This document shows, one piece after another, positions 7,083 to 9,316 of a DNA stretch of 9,316 bases. The notes beneath the pieces are model-generated. The model was not told where the DNA came from, searched no databases, and saw nothing but the letters and a program-made list of their open reading frames with translations. The stretch's first letter is position 1, and the number at the start of each line of letters is the position of its first letter. This DNA is from an uncultured Blautia sp. (lineage in GTDB: Bacteria; Bacillota; Clostridia; Lachnospirales; Lachnospiraceae). The translations under genes were made by a program, and so were the position numbers. Location of the stretch: contig CAKRTP010000068.1 of assembly GCA_934402155.1 (NCBI GenBank), positions 1 to 9,316 on the forward strand. The letters run 5' to 3'.

Positions 7083-7835
7083 ATGAGTGATCTGATCACT
7101 GTGCAGGGAGTTGTGATCTCTGCTATGCCTGTCGGCGAATATGACAAAAGAATCGTTCTGCTGACCAGAGAAAGAGGGAAAATCTCGGCTTTTGCCAAAG
7201 GTGCAAGACGACCGAACAGTCCGTTCCTGGCAGCAGCCGATCCCTTTGTATTCGGAACTTTTACTCTGTTTGAAGGCAGAAGCAGCTATAATCTGAATCA
7301 GGTGTCCGTATCCCACCATTTTGTGGAGCTGGCAGCTATGCAGCCAGGTGTGTATTATGGATATTATTTTCTGGAACTGGCGGATTATTTCGGACGAGAA
7401 GGGACAGATGAGAGAGAGATGATGAATCTTCTTTATGTTACTGTCAGAGCTCTTCTCAATCCCAGGATGGATAGCCGTCTGATCCGATGTATCTTTGAAT
7501 TGCGGACAATGGTTGAACAGGGGCTTTGCCCGGAACTGTTTCAGTGTGCCTTCTGCGGCCGGGAAGAAATTCCGGAAGGACAGGCATTTTTTTCGCAGGC
7601 TCTTCACGGGATCCTGTGTCAAAAATGTGCGTCCGGACAGAAGGGAAGTCTTCGGATTTCACCTTCGGCACTTTATGCGATGCGTTATATTGCCACAGCA
7701 CCGATGGGAAAGCTGTACACATTTACAGTAAAGGATGAGGTGCTTGCGGAACTGGAACACATTATACATAGATATACGGCCGCAAATACGGACAAAAGAT
7801 TCCGGAGTCTCCAGATTCTGGAGGTTATGAAATAA
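7083..7835 (+). CDS. recO: DNA repair protein RecO
   Basis: RecO is the recombination mediator that works with RecR (and RecF) to load RecA onto SSB-coated single-stranded DNA and to anneal strands. The product is 250 residues, normal for the family. The N-terminal OB-fold is seen at about 1-80, with the typical opening VQGVVISAMPVGEYDKRIVL (7-26) followed by GKISAFAKGARRPNSPF and the YNLNQV strand near 70-74. A helical C-terminal domain carries a four-cysteine zinc site, C155-x2-C158 and C179-x2-C182, as in many Gram-positive and Deinococcus RecO proteins. A ribosome binding site (AAGGA, about 7068-7072) lies in the end of era, ten bases before the ATG. No terminator is seen after recO, so transcripts may run on into glyS. 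Confidence 0.96.
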   Translation: MSDLITVQGVVISAMPVGEYDKRIVLLTRERGKISAFAKGARRPNSPFLAAADPFVFGTFTLFEGRSSYNLNQVSVSHHFVELAAMQPGVYYGYYFLELADYFGREGTDEREMMNLLYVTVRALLNPRMDSRLIRCIFELRTMVEQGLCPELFQCAFCGREEIPEGQAFFSQALHGILCQKCASGQKGSLRISPSALYAMRYIATAPMGKLYTFTVKDEVLAELEHIIHRYTAANTDKRFRSLQILEVMK

Positions 7836-7840
7836 AAAAG

Positions 7841-7868
7841 TTGAAATATATTTTAAATGCGGTATAAT
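7841..7868 (+). promoter_or_regulatory. SigA-type promoter for glyS
   Basis: TTGAAA at 7841-7846 (five of six consensus) and a perfect TATAAT at 7863-7868 are separated by 16 bases. Initiation near 7875 gives a leader of about 40 bases. The promoter begins five bases after the recO stop, so glyS can be expressed apart from era-recO. Confidence 0.85.
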
Positions 7869-7900
7869 GAGAACACTTAGGTTTTCACTAATTAAACAAT

Positions 7901-7907
7901 GAGGAGA
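7901..7907 (+). promoter_or_regulatory. Ribosome binding site fixing the glyS start
   Basis: GAGGAGA ends six bases before the ATG at 7914. The in-frame ATG at 7899 overlaps this site and has none of its own, so it is not used as the start. Confidence 0.85.
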
Positions 7908-7913
7908 GATATC

Positions 7914-9308
7914 ATGGAAAAAACAATGGAGAAAATTGTTGCTCTGGCAAAGGCCAGAGGATTCGTTTATCCTGGTTCAGAAATTTATGGAGGTCTTGCA
8001 AATACCTGGGACTACGGTAACCTTGGCGTTGAACTTAAGAACAACGTAAAACGTGCATGGTGGCAGAAATTCATTCAGGAATCCCCGTACAATGTCGGTG
8101 TTGACTGTGCGATTCTGATGAACCCGCAGACATGGGTTGCTTCCGGTCATCTTGGCGGTTTCTCTGATCCTCTTATGGACTGTAAGGAATGTCATGAGCG
8201 TTTCCGTGCAGATAAACTGATCGAGGATTTCTGCGCAGAACACGATATTGCGATCGAGGGAAGTGTAGATGCATGGTCTCAGGAACAGATGATGGACTTT
8301 ATCAAAGAGCATGAAGTTCCATGCCCGTCATGCGGCAAGCACAATTTTACAGATATCCGTCAGTTCAACCTGATGTTCAAGACATTCCAGGGTGTAACTG
8401 AAGACGCTAAGAACACAGTTTACTTAAGACCTGAAACAGCACAGGGTATTTTTGTAAACTTCAAGAATGTACAGAGAACTTCCCGTAAGAAGATCCCGTT
8501 CGGTATCGGACAGATCGGTAAATCTTTCCGTAACGAGATCACACCGGGTAACTTCACATTCCGTACCCGCGAGTTTGAGCAGATGGAACTTGAATTCTTC
8601 TGCGAGCCGGATACAGACCTTGAGTGGTTTGCATACTGGAAGAAATTCTGCCTTGACTGGCTGAGTGCTCTGGGTCTTAAAGACGAAGAAGTACGTTACC
8701 GTGATCATGACAAGGAAGAACTGAGTTTCTACAGTAAAGCTACCACTGACGTAGAGTTCCTGTTCCCATTCGGATGGGGTGAACTCTGGGGAATCGCTGA
8801 CAGAACTGACTATGACCTGACACAGCATCAGAATGTATCCGGACAGGATCTGACATACTTCGACGATGAGAAGAAGCAGAAATATGTTCCATACGTTATC
8901 GAGCCATCTCTTGGTGCAGACCGTATGGTACTTGCTTTCCTGTGTAGCGCATATGATGAGGAAGTTCTGGATGCAGAGAAGAACGATGTTCGTACTGTCC
9001 TTCATTTCCATCCGGTACTGGCTCCGGTTAAGATCGGTGTCCTTCCGCTGTCCAAGAAACTGAATGAAGGTGCTGAGAAGATCTTCCAGCAGCTGAGCAA
9101 GAAATATAACTGTGAATTTGATGACCGTGGAAATATCGGTAAACGTTACAGAAGACAGGATGAGATCGGAACTCCGTTCTGCATCACTTATGACTTCGAG
9201 TCTGAGAACGACGGTGCTGTAACAGTCCGTGACCGTGATACCATGGAGCAGGTTCGTGTGAAGATTGAAGAGCTTGAGGCATATTTCGCTGATAAGTTTA
9301 CATTCTAA
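7914..9308 (+). CDS. glyS: Glycyl-tRNA synthetase, single-chain (alpha2) type
   Basis: This class II synthetase charges tRNA-Gly with glycine using ATP in the cytosol. At 464 residues it is the homodimeric alpha2 form shared with archaea, eukaryotes and many Gram-positive bacteria, not the alpha2beta2 GlyQ/GlyS form. Family features include [20 protein letters not shown] at 16-35, [10 protein letters not shown] at 171-180, motif 2 around [19 protein letters not shown] at 205-223 and motif 3 GADRMVLAF at 334-342. An insertion carries C90-x2-C93 and C137-x2-C140, a likely zinc site. The anticodon-binding domain covers about 370-464. Arginine codons are strongly biased to CGT (16 of 23 by hand count), suggesting high expression. 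The short leader has no room for a T-box. The gene is complete; only eight bases follow its stop. Confidence 0.98.
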   Translation: MEKTMEKIVALAKARGFVYPGSEIYGGLANTWDYGNLGVELKNNVKRAWWQKFIQESPYNVGVDCAILMNPQTWVASGHLGGFSDPLMDCKECHERFRADKLIEDFCAEHDIAIEGSVDAWSQEQMMDFIKEHEVPCPSCGKHNFTDIRQFNLMFKTFQGVTEDAKNTVYLRPETAQGIFVNFKNVQRTSRKKIPFGIGQIGKSFRNEITPGNFTFRTREFEQMELEFFCEPDTDLEWFAYWKKFCLDWLSALGLKDEEVRYRDHDKEELSFYSKATTDVEFLFPFGWGELWGIADRTDYDLTQHQNVSGQDLTYFDDEKKQKYVPYVIEPSLGADRMVLAFLCSAYDEEVLDAEKNDVRTVLHFHPVLAPVKIGVLPLSKKLNEGAEKIFQQLSKKYNCEFDDRGNIGKRYRRQDEIGTPFCITYDFESENDGAVTVRDRDTMEQVRVKIEELEAYFADKFTF

Positions 9309-9316
9309 GTAAATAA

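Noticed and set aside
6231..7622. Long 463-codon open frame on the minus strand opposite era and recO
   Set aside because: It is antisense to two clearly identified genes, its translation resembles no family, and it has no convincing start context. It reflects codon bias of the + strand genes.
7876..7891. Small TTAG/CTAA inverted repeat in the glyS leader
   Set aside because: Four pairs, mostly A-T, in AT-rich sequence; expected by chance.
1..9316. Search for mobile elements, CRISPR arrays, toxin-antitoxin or defence genes, and tRNA or rRNA genes
   Set aside because: No direct repeat arrays, transposase or integrase motifs, attachment sites, or RNA gene signatures were seen; the window is almost fully occupied by recognisable core genes.

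Overview
The window is an ordinary core-genome stretch of a Gram-positive, Clostridia-type bacterium, most likely Lachnospiraceae. The evidence is the protein style, moderate GC by eye, strong AGGAGG-type ribosome binding sites, TATAAT promoters, a PreP-like M16C peptidase, the single-chain glycyl-tRNA synthetase, and the gene orders khpA-rimM-trmD and era-recO-glyS. The genus assignment is inference only. All genes lie on the + strand. There is no sign of mobile elements, CRISPR arrays, prophage or RNA genes.

Layout. (1) Positions 1-71 hold the last 22 codons of a KH-domain RNA-binding protein (KhpA type). (2) A terminator-like hairpin follows at 82-108, ahead of rimM (130-636), trmD (637-1401) and queA (1413-2438). 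rimM and trmD abut with no gap, and queA follows 11 bases later with its own ribosome binding site. This block serves ribosome maturation (RimM, 30S head) and tRNA anticodon-loop modification (TrmD, m1G37; QueA, queuosine at position 34). (3) A probable extended -10 promoter at 2467-2475 starts a second unit: an unrecognised 193-residue protein (2588-3169), a 974-residue PreP/HypA-like zinc peptidase (3215-6139), the GTPase era (6171-7079) and the recombination mediator recO (7083-7835). (4) A strong SigA-type promoter at 7841-7868 drives glyS (7914-9308), a complete alpha2-type glycyl-tRNA synthetase with a short leader that cannot hold a T-box.

The genes share the theme of translation and ribosome assembly (KhpA, RimM, TrmD, QueA, Era, GlyRS), with one DNA-repair gene and one peptidate-clearing peptidase in the same run. 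I found no new multi-gene system. The items most worth a second look are the hairpin between khpA and rimM, the Glu at the catalytic Asp position of TrmD, queA sitting where rplS is usually found, and the unknown gene heading the peptidase-era-recO unit.
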